Shown: positions 9,887-21,956, numbered from the stretch's first letter. The stretch is 40,011 nt of DNA from Deltaproteobacteria bacterium (GCA_005888095.1 VBKF01000120.1:1-40011), one strand, 5' to 3'. Program-made: numbers and translations. Notes: generated from the sequence alone by a model not told the origin.

Positions 9887-12238
9887 CTACCGCGGCGCCG
9901 CCAGGACGCGGCCCAGCGCGTCGGAGATCATCGCCTCGGCCGCGTTCGCGCAGTCGGCGGCGAGCGGCGCGTGCTTCCGCCGCCCGGCCCTGGCGATCGA
10001 CCTGCCGGCTCTCTTGAGCAGGCCCGCAGCCTGCTGGAGGAGCCTTCGCTTGCGGGCGGGAGGAGCTCCCTCCGCCTGCGTGACGAGCGTCCCGGCCCGC
10101 GTGAACAGACGGCCCGTGTCGGGCGGCATGGTCTGGCTGCGGCAGGCGCCCTGATCGAGGTGACGGTCGAAGGCGCAGAGGACGGCCGCGAAGCCCACCT
10201 TCGGTTCCGCGGTCCGGCATTCGGCGGTCGCACCCGCGCAGCTCTTCGCCGGGGCGCACGCGTCCGCTTCGGCGCTGCACGCCGTCCCCGCAGGCTCGAA
10301 CGCGTCGGCGGGGCAGGCGTCGCTGACGCCGTCGCAGCGCTCTTCGACGTCACAGGCGCCGGCCGCCGGGCGGCAGACCGCCGTGCTCTTGCCGTCGGCA
10401 GGGCAGGTGGGGCTCGTACCGGTGCAGGTCTCGGCCACGTCGCAGACGCCGGCTGCGGGGCGGCACTCGACGGTCGCGGGCTGCAGGGCGTCGGCCGGGC
10501 AGGCGTCGCTGACGCCGTCGCAGCGCTCTTCCACGTCACAGGCGCCGGCCGCCGGGCGGCAGACCGCCGTGCTCTTGCCGTCGGCAGGGCAGTCGTTGCT
10601 CACGCCGTCGCAGCGCTCTTCAAAATCGCAGGCGCCGGCCGCGGGTCGGCAGACCGCGGTGGTCTTGCCGTCGGCGGGGCAGGTGGGGCCGGTGCCCGTG
10701 CAGGTCTCGGCCACGTCGCAGTCGCCGGCCGCGGGACGGCACTCGACGGCGGCTGGCTTGAAAGCATCGGCCGGGCACGCGCTGTCCGTCCCGGTGCAGA
10801 GCTCGGCCTCGTCGCACGAGCCCATGGCCCCGCGGCACTCGAACGTCGAGGGCTCGAGCAGGTCGGCTGGGCAGCTGCCGCTCGCGCCGGTACAGAACTC
10901 GGCGACGTCGCAGCCGCCGGCCGCCGGGCGGCAGAGCGTGGTCGCCGGCTCGAATCGGCAGGTGGATGAGCAGCAATCGCCGTCCTGCACGTTGCCGTCG
11001 TCGCACTGTTCGCCGGGATCGAGGACGCCGTCGCCGCAGCGGCGGACGCGGAACACGGCGACCGCCGTGTCGGCGGAGCCCGCGGCGTAGACGCTCGCCC
11101 CGTCGGGACTCACGGCGACGGCCTGGGCCTTGTGCAGGCCGTCGACCCCTGCGATGCCGTCCCGTAGCCGCTCAACGTACGTGAGCGTCCCGGTGGCGGG
11201 GTCGCGCTCGAAGACCGCCAGGGCGTTGTCGACCGAGCCGGTGACGAAGACATGCGTGCCGTCGGGGCTCACCGCCACCGCGTCCGCCCCGTTGAGCCCG
11301 TTGACCCCGCCCACCCCGTCCTCCAGCAGCTGCACGGAGGTGAGCATGCCGGTCTCCGGGTTCCGGTCGAAGACGACGAGCGCGTCGTCGTAGCCGCCGG
11401 CGACGTAGAGGTTCGCCCCGTCGAGACTCACGGTCACGGCCTTGGCCCCGAACAGGCCGAGGACCCCGTTCTGGCCCTCGCGCTGCACCTCGATGAAGGT
11501 GAGCTTCCCGGTGGCGGCGTCGCGGCCGAAGACCGCGACGGCGTTTTCGAGTGAGCCCGCAGCGTAGACGTGGGCGCCGTCGGGGCTGACGGCCACCGCC
11601 TTGGCGCCGAGGAGACCCTGGACGACGCCGGCGTAGCCGTCGCGCTGGATCTCGACGTAGGTGAGGGCGCCGGTCGCGGCGTCGCGGCTGAAGACGGCGA
11701 GCGAGTCGTCGTTGCGGCCGGCGACGTAGACGTGCGCTCCATCGGGACTGATGGCGATCCCCTCGGCGCCGTCGAGGCCGTTGACCTTGCCGACGCCGTC
11801 ATTCTTCGCTTGCACGAACGTGAGTGCCCCGGTGTCGACGTCCCGACTGAAGACCGCGAGCGCATCGCCGGTCTTGGACGCGACGTAGACGTGCACCCCA
11901 TCGGGGCTGACGACGACCCCGTGGGCGCCGTTCAGGCCATCGACGCCGTCGACCGCATCCTGCTTCATCTCGACGAAGGTGAGCGCCCCGGTGGCGGAGT
12001 CCCGGTGGAAGACCGCGAGCGCGTCGTCGACCTCACCGGTGGCGTAGACGGTCCGGCCGTCCGGGCTCACGGCCACTCCACTCGCCCCGTCGAGGCCGGT
12101 GATGCTCCCGCTGCCGTTGCGCTCGACCTCGAGGAACCGGAGGTAGCTGGATGCGGTCGGTCCCGCGGCCGCCTGGAGCAGCCCCGCGCCAAGCCAGGTG
12201 GCGGCGATCACCAAGAAGAAGCGCTGCGAACGTGTCAT
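9887..12238 (-). CDS. Secreted beta-propeller protein with disintegrin-like Cys repeats
   Basis: The 783-residue protein begins with a signal peptide (residues 1-24, ending LLQAAAG). Seven repeats of about 52 residues follow, each with an AVAVSPDG-x2-VY core and a DDALAVF-x-RD-x2-TG strand. This is a lactonase/YVTN-like propeller of probably seven blades. Next comes CGDGVLDPGEQCDDGN (DUF4215-type Cys motif). Then come seven Cys-rich modules of about 31 residues with the pattern CRPAAG-x-CD-x2-E-x-C-x-G-x4-CPAD, plus one divergent module. The C-terminal tail is basic and helical. No enzymatic residues are evident, so I infer a surface or extracellular binding protein. AGGAAGG precedes the ATG, and a sigma-54-like element lies upstream on the same strand. 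Gene order gives no pathway clue. Confidence 0.88.
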   Translation of the reverse strand: MTRSQRFFLVIAATWLGAGLLQAAAGPTASSYLRFLEVERNGSGSITGLDGASGVAVSPDGRTVYATGEVDDALAVFHRDSATGALTFVEMKQDAVDGVDGLNGAHGVVVSPDGVHVYVASKTGDALAVFSRDVDTGALTFVQAKNDGVGKVNGLDGAEGIAISPDGAHVYVAGRNDDSLAVFSRDAATGALTYVEIQRDGYAGVVQGLLGAKAVAVSPDGAHVYAAGSLENAVAVFGRDAATGKLTFIEVQREGQNGVLGLFGAKAVTVSLDGANLYVAGGYDDALVVFDRNPETGMLTSVQLLEDGVGGVNGLNGADAVAVSPDGTHVFVTGSVDNALAVFERDPATGTLTYVERLRDGIAGVDGLHKAQAVAVSPDGASVYAAGSADTAVAVFRVRRCGDGVLDPGEQCDDGNVQDGDCCSSTCRFEPATTLCRPAAGGCDVAEFCTGASGSCPADLLEPSTFECRGAMGSCDEAELCTGTDSACPADAFKPAAVECRPAAGDCDVAETCTGTGPTCPADGKTTAVCRPAAGACDFEERCDGVSNDCPADGKSTAVCRPAAGACDVEERCDGVSDACPADALQPATVECRPAAGVCDVAETCTGTSPTCPADGKSTAVCRPAAGACDVEERCDGVSDACPADAFEPAGTACSAEADACAPAKSCAGATAECRTAEPKVGFAAVLCAFDRHLDQGACRSQTMPPDTGRLFTRAGTLVTQAEGAPPARKRRLLQQAAGLLKRAGRSIARAGRRKHAPLAADCANAAEAMISDALGRVLAAPR
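10311..10595. repeat. Near-identical tandem DNA repeat, 186-bp period, in Cys-module region
   Basis: About 97 bp at 10311-10409 recur at 10497-10595 with about one mismatch, giving a period of 186 bp (62 codons, two Cys modules). Shorter pieces recur again near 10604-10720. The near identity at DNA level points to recent unit duplication inside the propeller gene. Confidence 0.75.
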
Positions 12239-12307
12239 CGTACCTTCCTGTCATTCATCGAATGGGACGACCCCTGCATGGAGCCGTCGCGATACGGAAC
12301 GCGTGAC

Positions 12308-12323
12308 ATCAAGGCGCGTGCCA
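12308..12323 (-). promoter_or_regulatory. Sigma-54-like promoter element for the propeller gene
   Basis: Read on the minus strand the site is TGGCACGCGCCTTGAT. The -24 part (TGGCAC) is a perfect match and the spacing is exact, but the -12 dinucleotide is GA instead of the near-invariant GC. It lies about 70 nt before the ATG at 12238. I call it possible only. Confidence 0.35.
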
Positions 12324-12731
12324 GGGACGCGGGTGAAGACGGGGTCGAGCGGGAGTGAGCTGCGGCGAACGCCGCTGCGATCGCGGGCGGCATCCCGGGA
12401 GGCCCGCGGGACAAGGAGCTCGTGTGCCGCCGGCCCGCGACGCCGGAGCAGCCGCGCAGGTCCTCGCACGGCGTCCGCACCGGCTTCCCCTACGCACGAT
12501 GCCGCAAGCGCCGGTCGCCGGAGAATTCCCGGCGCGGCGGTTCGGTCGCGCGGCTGCCCGATCGTGCAGGACGCGCAGGTCGTCGCTGCACGGCAGGCTG
12601 CCGTGTCGCGAGACGCGGCGGGTGCAACGGCGGGCGCGGTGCCGCCATTGCAGCGCCGCGCGGTGATGCAGGCCGATCAGCCGATCGGGCCGCCCGGGCC
12701 TCCTACTAACGTAACTTTTTCCCTGGCCGAC

Positions 12732-12747
12732 CGGCACGCCTCTTGCC
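12732..12747 (+). promoter_or_regulatory. Sigma-54 (RpoN) -24/-12 promoter for the pseudokinase gene
   Basis: CGGCACGCCTCTTGCC matches the consensus TGGCACGN4TTGCW except at the two end bases. GG (12733-12734) and GC (12745-12746) are separated by exactly 10 nt. A start site near 12758 would give a leader of about 130 nt to the ATG at 12887. Confidence 0.6.
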
Positions 12748-12873
12748 CCAGGGCCCCCGGTCGACGACGCGAGTCACATCGCGGCGTCTTCGAAACCAGC
12801 ACATCTTTCGCCGTGAACAGAGGACAGGACCTGACGCCGGTCCGGGGTGGAGCCACCTCGGGCTCGCGCAAAC

Positions 12874-12882
12874 GGGGGGGGG
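12874..12882 (+). promoter_or_regulatory. G9 homopolymer in the ribosome-binding region
   Basis: Nine consecutive G bases end 4 nt before the ATG at 12887 and form the purine-rich ribosome-binding region of the pseudokinase gene. A run of this length is prone to slippage and would change Shine-Dalgarno spacing. Confidence 0.5.
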
Positions 12883-12886
12883 ACGC

Positions 12887-14899
12887 ATGCGGGGACTCAT
12901 CGCCGGCAAGTACGAAGTAGTCGAGGAGATCGGCCAAGGCGCCGCCGGGACCACCTGCAAGGTGCGCGACAAGCGGCGCGGCTCGATCGTCACCCTCAGG
13001 CTCCGGCCCGATCAGGGCGCCGACGATCCCGAGCAGCGCGCGGCCGTCGAGCAGCGGGTTCAGCTGGCCCGCGAGCTGCGCCACGACCACATCGTGCCGG
13101 TCCTCGGGCTCGCCCGGCAGGGGAGCCAGCAATACGTGGTGGAAGAGTGGGTCGACGCCGAGCCGCTCGACCACGTGCTCCGCCAGCGGCGCGCGCTCCC
13201 GCCGGCCGACGCCCTCCACGTCGCCCGGCAGCTGGCCGACGCGCTCGCCTGCGCGCACGAGCGGGGCGTGATCCACGGCGGCCTCACCCCTGCGTCGGTG
13301 TTGATCCGCTCGACGGTTCCGCCCCGTGCCATGCTCGCGGCCTTCGGCAGCGCAGACCTCGAGGCTGGACGAGCCGCCGTACCACCGGCGCTGCTCCCGT
13401 ACGCCGCGCCCGAGCGTCTGATGGGCGGGGACCTCGATGCGCGCATCGACGTCTTCGCGCTCGGGCTCGTCCTCTTCGAGATGCTCGAGGGGAGGCGGCT
13501 CTTCTCCTCTGCCGACGAGCACGAGCTGCGGAACCTGCTGCTCGACGGGTCGGGGCCGCTTCTGCCCCGGTTCACTCGCATCCTTCCACCGGGGGTTTCG
13601 GCGCTCGTGGCGCGGATGATCCGCCGCTCCCCGGCCAAGCGCCCGAGCGCGGCGCAAGTGCGGAGCGAGATCGAGGCCTTCGTGCCGCGCGTCCCGTCGG
13701 GCGCGCCCGGGGCCGGCGCCTCGAAGGCGCCGACGGCGGTGCCCGCCGCGGCGACGATAACGGCCACGCCGGCCGAGGCGAAGAAGAGGGTCACGGTACA
13801 GATGCCGGCCCTCGAGGCTGACGAGCCGAGCAACGAGCCGAGCAATGAGCCGATTCTGGCGAGGCGCGTGCTCGTGCGCGCTGGCGCTCCGCGGCCGAAG
13901 ACTCCCGTCGCCGGCGTGGCCCTCATCGCCGCGGTCGTGGTCGCGCTCGGTTGGCCCCTGATCCGCTGGGTGAGTTCGGCACCCGCGGCGTCGGGGCAAC
14001 TCACCTCGCCCGCGCCCAGCGTGCCGCCGCGCCTGCGGGTGCCCGTCGTCGCCGAGCCGGTCGCCAAGGCGGAGGAGCGCGGCCCGGCGCTCGCAGACCC
14101 GCCGGCGGCGCCGACGACGGCCTCGCCCGACGCCGGCGCGGCGCAGGAGTCCTCCGTTCGCGCCACCGATGCCGACGCCGCGGCCGGCGACACGGATGCC
14201 CGGCAGCGAGACGGGGTCCCGGTCCCGGAAGCCGATGAGCCCTCGGGGAAGCTCGGCGCAGCGACGCTCGGTCCCCCGCCGAACGTCGCACCGCGCATCG
14301 TCGGCTACCGTCCGCGGAGCCGCGATCCGCTCAGCGTGATGGAGGGTGCCCCCGTCGACTTCAGCGTCCGGGCCACGGACCAGGATCTGAATGACCCGGT
14401 GACCTACGCGTGGTTCCTCGACGGCCGCCGGGTGAGCCAGAGGCCCGGCTGGCGCTTCGTCCCGCCGCTCGCCGCCACCGCGCCAGCTCACACGGTGGAG
14501 GTCCGCGTGACCGACCGCTCCGGTCTGCAGGCGCCGCACCTCGCCTGGCGCGTGGAGGTGAGCGCGCGGCTGTCGGACGTCAGCGTGCGTGACTGGCTCG
14601 GCCGGCTGGCCGGGGCCTGGGAGCGCAAGGACGTGTCGACGCTCCGCCTCTATGGCATCGTCACCACCGACGCGGAGGCCGACGCCCTCCGCAAACGGCT
14701 CGCTCACTCCGACGGCTCCCGCGTCTCGATCAGCAACGAGACGATCCGGACCCGGGGCAGGTACGCGACCGTGGCCTTCGACCTCACCGAGTTCGATCGG
14801 CGTGGCAAGGTGGTCTCCTCCCGTCGCGAATCCTACGAGCTCGAGAAGCAGCCGAGCGGGTTCGTCGGCCTTCGCTCGCCGGCGGCTGCGACGCGCTGA
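12887..14899 (+). CDS. Membrane-anchored Ser/Thr pseudokinase with Ig-like and NTF2-like extracytoplasmic domains
   Basis: The 670-residue protein starts with a PknB-type kinase fold (residues 7-265). The glycine loop GQGAAG (16-21), the AAPE motif (173-176) and D188 are present. The three catalytic residues are not: the VAIK Lys is R38, the HRD Asp is G132 (HGGLTPAS), and the DFG Asp is A152 (AAFGS). I read it as a pseudokinase, presumably a binding or sensor domain. A Pro/Ala-rich linker leads to a membrane helix (about 341-358). Outside lies a second linker, then an Ig/cadherin-like beta domain (about 465-560, MEGAPVDFSVRATDQDL), then a C-terminal NTF2-like domain (about 570-665). The start is ATG 12887; the open frame continues upstream without similarity. 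A sigma-54-type promoter lies 140 nt upstream. Partner proteins are not obvious nearby. Confidence 0.88.
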   Translation: MRGLIAGKYEVVEEIGQGAAGTTCKVRDKRRGSIVTLRLRPDQGADDPEQRAAVEQRVQLARELRHDHIVPVLGLARQGSQQYVVEEWVDAEPLDHVLRQRRALPPADALHVARQLADALACAHERGVIHGGLTPASVLIRSTVPPRAMLAAFGSADLEAGRAAVPPALLPYAAPERLMGGDLDARIDVFALGLVLFEMLEGRRLFSSADEHELRNLLLDGSGPLLPRFTRILPPGVSALVARMIRRSPAKRPSAAQVRSEIEAFVPRVPSGAPGAGASKAPTAVPAAATITATPAEAKKRVTVQMPALEADEPSNEPSNEPILARRVLVRAGAPRPKTPVAGVALIAAVVVALGWPLIRWVSSAPAASGQLTSPAPSVPPRLRVPVVAEPVAKAEERGPALADPPAAPTTASPDAGAAQESSVRATDADAAAGDTDARQRDGVPVPEADEPSGKLGAATLGPPPNVAPRIVGYRPRSRDPLSVMEGAPVDFSVRATDQDLNDPVTYAWFLDGRRVSQRPGWRFVPPLAATAPAHTVEVRVTDRSGLQAPHLAWRVEVSARLSDVSVRDWLGRLAGAWERKDVSTLRLYGIVTTDAEADALRKRLAHSDGSRVSISNETIRTRGRYATVAFDLTEFDRRGKVVSSRRESYELEKQPSGFVGLRSPAAATR

Positions 14900-14975
14900 C
14901 GCCTGCCGATCTGGCTTTCTAATACGATCGGGCGGGAGATCCGCTCCGGACGGCGCCGGCTTTTCTCGCCACGAG

Positions 14976-15004
14976 TTGACGGCCGCTCGCCCCCGCGCTA
15001 CCGT
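14976..15004 (+). promoter_or_regulatory. Sigma-70-like promoter for dnaE
   Basis: TTGACG (14976-14981) and TACCGT (14999-15004) are separated by 17 nt. They lie 48 nt upstream of the dnaE ATG in the 152-bp gap after the pseudokinase gene. A GGAGGAGGGG ribosome-binding run lies between promoter and start. The -10 match is only moderate. Confidence 0.4.
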
Positions 15005-15051
15005 GCCCTCCCGCGTCAGGCGGACGGAACCGGGAGGAGGGGTTCGGGTCG

Positions 15052-18569
<3,518 letters not shown>

Positions 18570-18573
<4 letters not shown>

Positions 18574-19853
18574 GCGATCGGGCACACACCACGGCCGCCA
18601 AGCGCGAGCGGGGGTTCCTGGTCGGAGCCGACCTGCCGCGCATGCTCGTGCCCGCCGCCGAGTGCGTCCGGGAGCTCGGCCGTCTCGCCGACACCGCGGG
18701 CGTCGAGGTGGTGGGCGAGGCGGTGCAGACGATTCGCCGCATCAACCCGGCCTCGTTCATCGGCCAGGGCAAGGTGGAGGAGGTCCGCGGACGCGCGGAG
18801 GAAACGAAGGCCGACGTCGTCATCTTCGACGAGCCGCTTTCCCCCGCGCAGCAGCGCAACCTCGAGCGGGAGCTCAACCGGAAGGTCATCGACCGGAGCG
18901 CGCTCATCCTCGACATCTTCGCGCAGCGGGCGCGAAGCCTCGAGGGCAAGATGCAGGTCGAGCTCGCCCAGCTCCAGTACCTGCTGCCGCGTCTCACGCG
19001 CCAGTGGACGCACCTCTCGCGGCTCGGCGGCGGCGTGGGCACGCGCGGCCCGGGCGAGACCCAGCTCGAGGTGGACCGCCGTCGCGTGCGGACGCGCATC
19101 GGCCAGCTCCACCGCCGGCTGCGCGACGTCGAACGGACCCGCGGGCTCCACCGCCACGAGCGCGCCGCGGTCCCCTTTCCGACGGTCGCGCTCGTCGGCT
19201 ACACGAACTCGGGCAAGTCGACGCTGATGAACCGCCTGACCCAGGCGGGCGTGCTGGTCGAGGACCGGCTGTTCGCGACGCTCGACCCGACGGTCCGGCG
19301 GCTCCGGCTCCCCGAGGGCCTCACGGTGCTCCTCGCCGACACAGTCGGCTTCATTCACAAGCTGCCGCACCAGCTCGTCGAGGCCTTCAAGGGCACGCTG
19401 GAAGAGGTGCGGGAAGCCGATCTCCTGCTCCACGTGATCGACGTTGCGCAGAGCACCTGGCCCGAGCAGGCCCAGGTGGTGGAGGCGGTGCTCGAGGAGA
19501 TCGGCGCCGGCGACCGCCCCGCCATCCGCGTGTTCAACAAGACGGATCTGCCCGCAGCCGGCAGTCCGCCGCCGGCCAGCGGGCCGGACGCGGTGTCGAT
19601 CTCGGCGCGCACCGGCAAGGACGTCGGGGCGCTGCTGGCCGCCATCGAGGCCCGGCTCACCGTCGGGCTCGAGCGCGTGCGCTGCGCCCTGCCCTCGGGC
19701 CGGGGCGACGTGCTCGCCTGGCTCCGGCGCGTCGGCCGCGTGGTCGAGGAGTACTATCGGGACGGCGTGGTCATGGTCACGGCGCTCGTGCCGCCCAAGG
19801 TCGCGGGGCAGCTCCGCAAGCGCCTCCCCGAGGCGGCGGCACCTCCGTGCTGA
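18570..19853 (+). CDS. hflX: Ribosome-associated GTPase HflX
   Basis: HflX is a GTPase that binds ribosomes and helps split or rescue stalled 70S particles, often under stress. The 427-residue product has the HflX N-terminal domain ([40 protein letters not shown]), the Gly-rich linker [15 protein letters not shown], and the G domain with GYTNSGKS (210-217), DTVGFI and NKTD. A C-terminal domain follows. The start is GTG 18570, overlapping the dnaE stop by 4 bases. Length and motif order are normal. Together with era and der, it is the third ribosome-associated GTPase in the window. Confidence 0.96.
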
Positions 19854-20464
19854 CCGTCCTCAACATCCCGAACTTCCTGACGCTGCTGCGCATCGTCGCG
19901 ATCCCGTTGTTCCTGATCCTGCTCGAGGACTTCCGCTACGGCGAGGCGCTCGCCGTGTTCGTCGCGGCAGGCATCACCGACGGGCTCGACGGCGCCATCG
20001 CGCGGCTGACGCACACCAAGACGACGCTCGGCGCCTACCTCGACCCCGCGGCCGACAAGCTCCTCCTGCTCTCGGCGTTCATCGCCCTTGGGTTCATGCA
20101 TGCCGTGCCGCGCTGGCTGGCGGTCGTCGTGATCTCGCGCGACGTCGTGATCGTGCTCGGCTACTTCCTCCTCTTCATGCTGACTCAACGCACCATGCAG
20201 GTGCAGCCGAGCGTCTTCGGCAAGCTCTCGACCTTCCTGCAGCTCACCGCGGTGGCGCTGGTCCTCGTCTCCCTGTGGCGGGCGGATCTGGCGCGCGAGC
20301 CGGTCCGGGTGGTCGTCTTCTACGTCACCGGCGCGATCACCGCGGTCTCCGGCCTGCAGTACATGTACCGCGGCCTCGCCTGGTTCGCGCTGGCGGCGCC
20401 CCCGACGGCGCTCGAGCCCGGGCAGCGGACGGACGACGCCGCGGCGCGCCGCCGGCGCGCCTGA
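19847..20464 (+). CDS. pgsA: CDP-diacylglycerol--glycerol-3-phosphate 3-phosphatidyltransferase
   Basis: This is an inner-membrane CDP-alcohol phosphatidyltransferase that makes phosphatidylglycerol phosphate. The 205-residue product opens with [15 protein letters not shown], typical of PgsA. It carries the full motif D-G-x2-A-R-x8-G-x3-D-x3-D (DGLDGAIAR ... [10 protein letters not shown]). Four to five hydrophobic helices follow, and the tail is polar and Arg-rich. GTG 19847 overlaps the hflX stop by 7 bases, which suggests coupled translation. A cardiolipin synthase of the same CDP-alcohol family is an alternative, but the N-terminus and size favour PgsA. Confidence 0.88.
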   Translation: MLTVLNIPNFLTLLRIVAIPLFLILLEDFRYGEALAVFVAAGITDGLDGAIARLTHTKTTLGAYLDPAADKLLLLSAFIALGFMHAVPRWLAVVVISRDVVIVLGYFLLFMLTQRTMQVQPSVFGKLSTFLQLTAVALVLVSLWRADLAREPVRVVVFYVTGAITAVSGLQYMYRGLAWFALAAPPTALEPGQRTDDAAARRRRA

Positions 20465-20484
20465 CGCGGCGTTCGTTTCCTTTC

Positions 20485-20498
20485 GCAGGGCGCCCTGC
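20485..20498. promoter_or_regulatory. Perfect 14-bp palindrome upstream of LolA-like gene
   Basis: GCAGGGCGCCCTGC is a perfect 14-bp palindrome without spacer, 16 nt before the ATG at 20515, in the 50-bp gap after pgsA. It could be an operator for a dimeric regulator or a fortuitous GC-rich palindrome. Confidence 0.35.
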
Positions 20499-20514
20499 TA
20501 TGGAGGCGTCGCCC

Positions 20515-21315
20515 ATGACCGCCCGAACCCTTGCCATCATGCTAGCCGCCTCGATTTGCGCCGGCGCGCTCGGGGCGGAGGAGAGCGCGCGGCAGATCCT
20601 CGACCGCCGCAAGGCGCTCGACGACACCACGCGCCACTGGACCGACCGGCACGAGAAGCTGACCTTGCGCATCAGCGGCCGGGGCAGCGAGCGCGTGCGC
20701 GAGCTCGAGCTCTACGATCGCCGCGAGCCCGGCGACGAGCAGAAGACGATTCTCTTCTTCCTGGCACCGGCCGAGGTGAAGGGCACCGCGTTCCTCGCCT
20801 ACACCCACAAGGGGCGGCCGGCCGATCAGTGGCTCTACCTTCCCGAGCTCCAGCGGGTGCGCCAGATCACGGCGCGCACGCGGAACGAGAGCTTCGTCGG
20901 GACGGACCTCACGTACCACGACCTCGACCTCCTCCAGGAGATGACCTCGTGGTCGGAGGACGACGCCGCCTCGCGCCTGCGCGGTGACGAGGCGGTGGAC
21001 GGGGTCGCGTCGCACGTGATCGAGCTCGCGCCCAAGCGCGAGGACATCGGCTACAAGCGGATCGTGCTCTGGCTCGGCACGGACGACCTCGTTCCGCGGC
21101 GCTTGGAGTTCTACGAGGACGGGACGGAGCCCAAGAAGCGACTCACCCAGAGCGACGTCCGGTCGATCGGCAAGATCCCCGTGGCGCACCACCTCGTGGT
21201 CGAGACGCCCGGAGCCGGCACGCGGACGGTGATCGACACCGCGGACGTCCAGTTCGACCAGGGGCTCGAGGCGGACCTCTTCACGCAGCGCTACCTCGAA
21301 CGGGGGGGACGGTGA
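20515..21315 (+). CDS. Periplasmic outer-membrane lipoprotein-sorting-like protein (LolA-like fold)
   Basis: The 266-residue protein has a signal peptide (residues 1-20, ending AGALGA) and then a LolA/LppX-like beta domain. Family hallmarks are GTAFLAYTHKGRPADQWLYL, RVRQITARTRNESFVGTDLTY and a late YKRIVLWL strand. Proteins of this group are annotated as outer-membrane lipoprotein-sorting proteins and probably bind lipid or acyl chains in the periplasm; true lipoprotein carriage is unproven. ATG 20515 is chosen because GGAGG lies 7 nt upstream. An ATG at 20500 sits before that Shine-Dalgarno. No RND-type exporter gene, a common partner of such proteins, is adjacent. The DUF1499 gene follows after 4 nt. 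Confidence 0.8.
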   Translation: MTARTLAIMLAASICAGALGAEESARQILDRRKALDDTTRHWTDRHEKLTLRISGRGSERVRELELYDRREPGDEQKTILFFLAPAEVKGTAFLAYTHKGRPADQWLYLPELQRVRQITARTRNESFVGTDLTYHDLDLLQEMTSWSEDDAASRLRGDEAVDGVASHVIELAPKREDIGYKRIVLWLGTDDLVPRRLEFYEDGTEPKKRLTQSDVRSIGKIPVAHHLVVETPGAGTRTVIDTADVQFDQGLEADLFTQRYLERGGR

Positions 21316-21319
21316 CGGC

Positions 21320-21859
21320 ATGCGGACCGTGATCGGCCTCGTCCTGTTCGTGGCCGTCGTGTTCGCGGGGCTGCTCGCGGCGGGGATGATCCAGAACCGG
21401 CTGCCATGGACGGAGCCGCCGGGCGCCGGGCAGCGGCTTGCGACCTACCTGAACACCCACACCGCGGAGACCGTCGAGGGCTCGCCCTTCCCGGAGCTCC
21501 GCCCGCGTCACTATGACCACGTCCCGCCGCCCGAGCTCTTCGCCACGGTGCAGCAGGTGATCGGCAAGCTCGCGAGCTGGCACGTCGTCGAGCAGGATCC
21601 GGCGCACGGCTCGCTTCACGCCGTGGTGACGACGCCGCTGTGGCGGTTCCAGGACGACGTGCGTCTCCGCGTCGAGCCGGAGCCCACCACCCACGGATCG
21701 GTGCTCCTCGTCCGCTCGGAGTCCCGGGTCGGTAAGGGCGACCTCGGGACGAACACGAGACACGTCCTCGATCTCTACGCCCAGCTCGATGCGACCATCC
21801 CGCCCCCGCCCACGGCGGCCTACAAGACTCCGCCGGCGCGGACGACGCCCCTGTTCTGA
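21320..21859 (+). CDS. DUF1499 family protein
   Basis: The 179-residue protein has an N-terminal hydrophobic anchor or signal (residues 4-22). A DUF1499 domain follows, recognised by an FATVQQVIGKLASWHVV helix, the strand around TTPLWRFQDDVRLRVEP and the closing SRVGKGDLGTNTRHV. The function of the family is unknown; members are usually membrane-attached or periplasmic. It lies 4 nt after the LolA-like gene, so the two are likely co-expressed. A probable terminator follows. Confidence 0.82.
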   Translation: MRTVIGLVLFVAVVFAGLLAAGMIQNRLPWTEPPGAGQRLATYLNTHTAETVEGSPFPELRPRHYDHVPPPELFATVQQVIGKLASWHVVEQDPAHGSLHAVVTTPLWRFQDDVRLRVEPEPTTHGSVLLVRSESRVGKGDLGTNTRHVLDLYAQLDATIPPPPTAAYKTPPARTTPLF

Positions 21860-21872
21860 GCGGCGCCGCATC

Positions 21873-21901
21873 GGCGGTTTCGTGATACCTCCCGCCTTTT
21901 T
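21873..21901 (+). terminator. Probable intrinsic terminator after DUF1499 gene
   Basis: GGCGG (21873-21877) pairs with CCGCC (21892-21896), followed directly by TTTTT (21897-21901). It lies 13 nt past the stop at 21859. The stem is short and the loop is 14 nt. The response-regulator gene would then need its own promoter. Confidence 0.45.
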
Positions 21902-21956
21902 CCCGCGGGCTTCACGCCAAGACGGGTTGCGATCCTGGAGCGAGCCTGCCAACAGG

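Larger units (their letters stand above)
12239..12886. other. 648-bp divergent intergenic region, no gene seen
   Basis: This is the only gene-free stretch over 300 bp in the window. It lies between two divergent genes and holds sigma-54-like promoter elements on both strands (12308-12323 minus, 12732-12747 plus). Short open frames here have no recognisable start context or family similarity. The middle part (12360-12700) is GC-rich without an obvious structured RNA. It may contain enhancer sites for a sigma-54 activator, but I could not define a clear operator repeat. Confidence 0.5.

Noticed and set aside
10300..10960. Repeat array considered as CRISPR
   Set aside because: The repeats are in frame, contiguous and encode Cys modules; there are no unique spacers.
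12235..12480. Short open frames in the 648-bp intergenic region
   Set aside because: No ribosome-binding site, no similarity, and Arg/Ser/Pro-rich composition typical of noncoding GC-rich DNA.
14926..14940. TAATACGAT-like box after the pseudokinase gene as main dnaE promoter
   Set aside because: The -10-like match has no convincing -35 at proper distance; the TTGACG-N17-TACCGT pair nearer dnaE is better placed.
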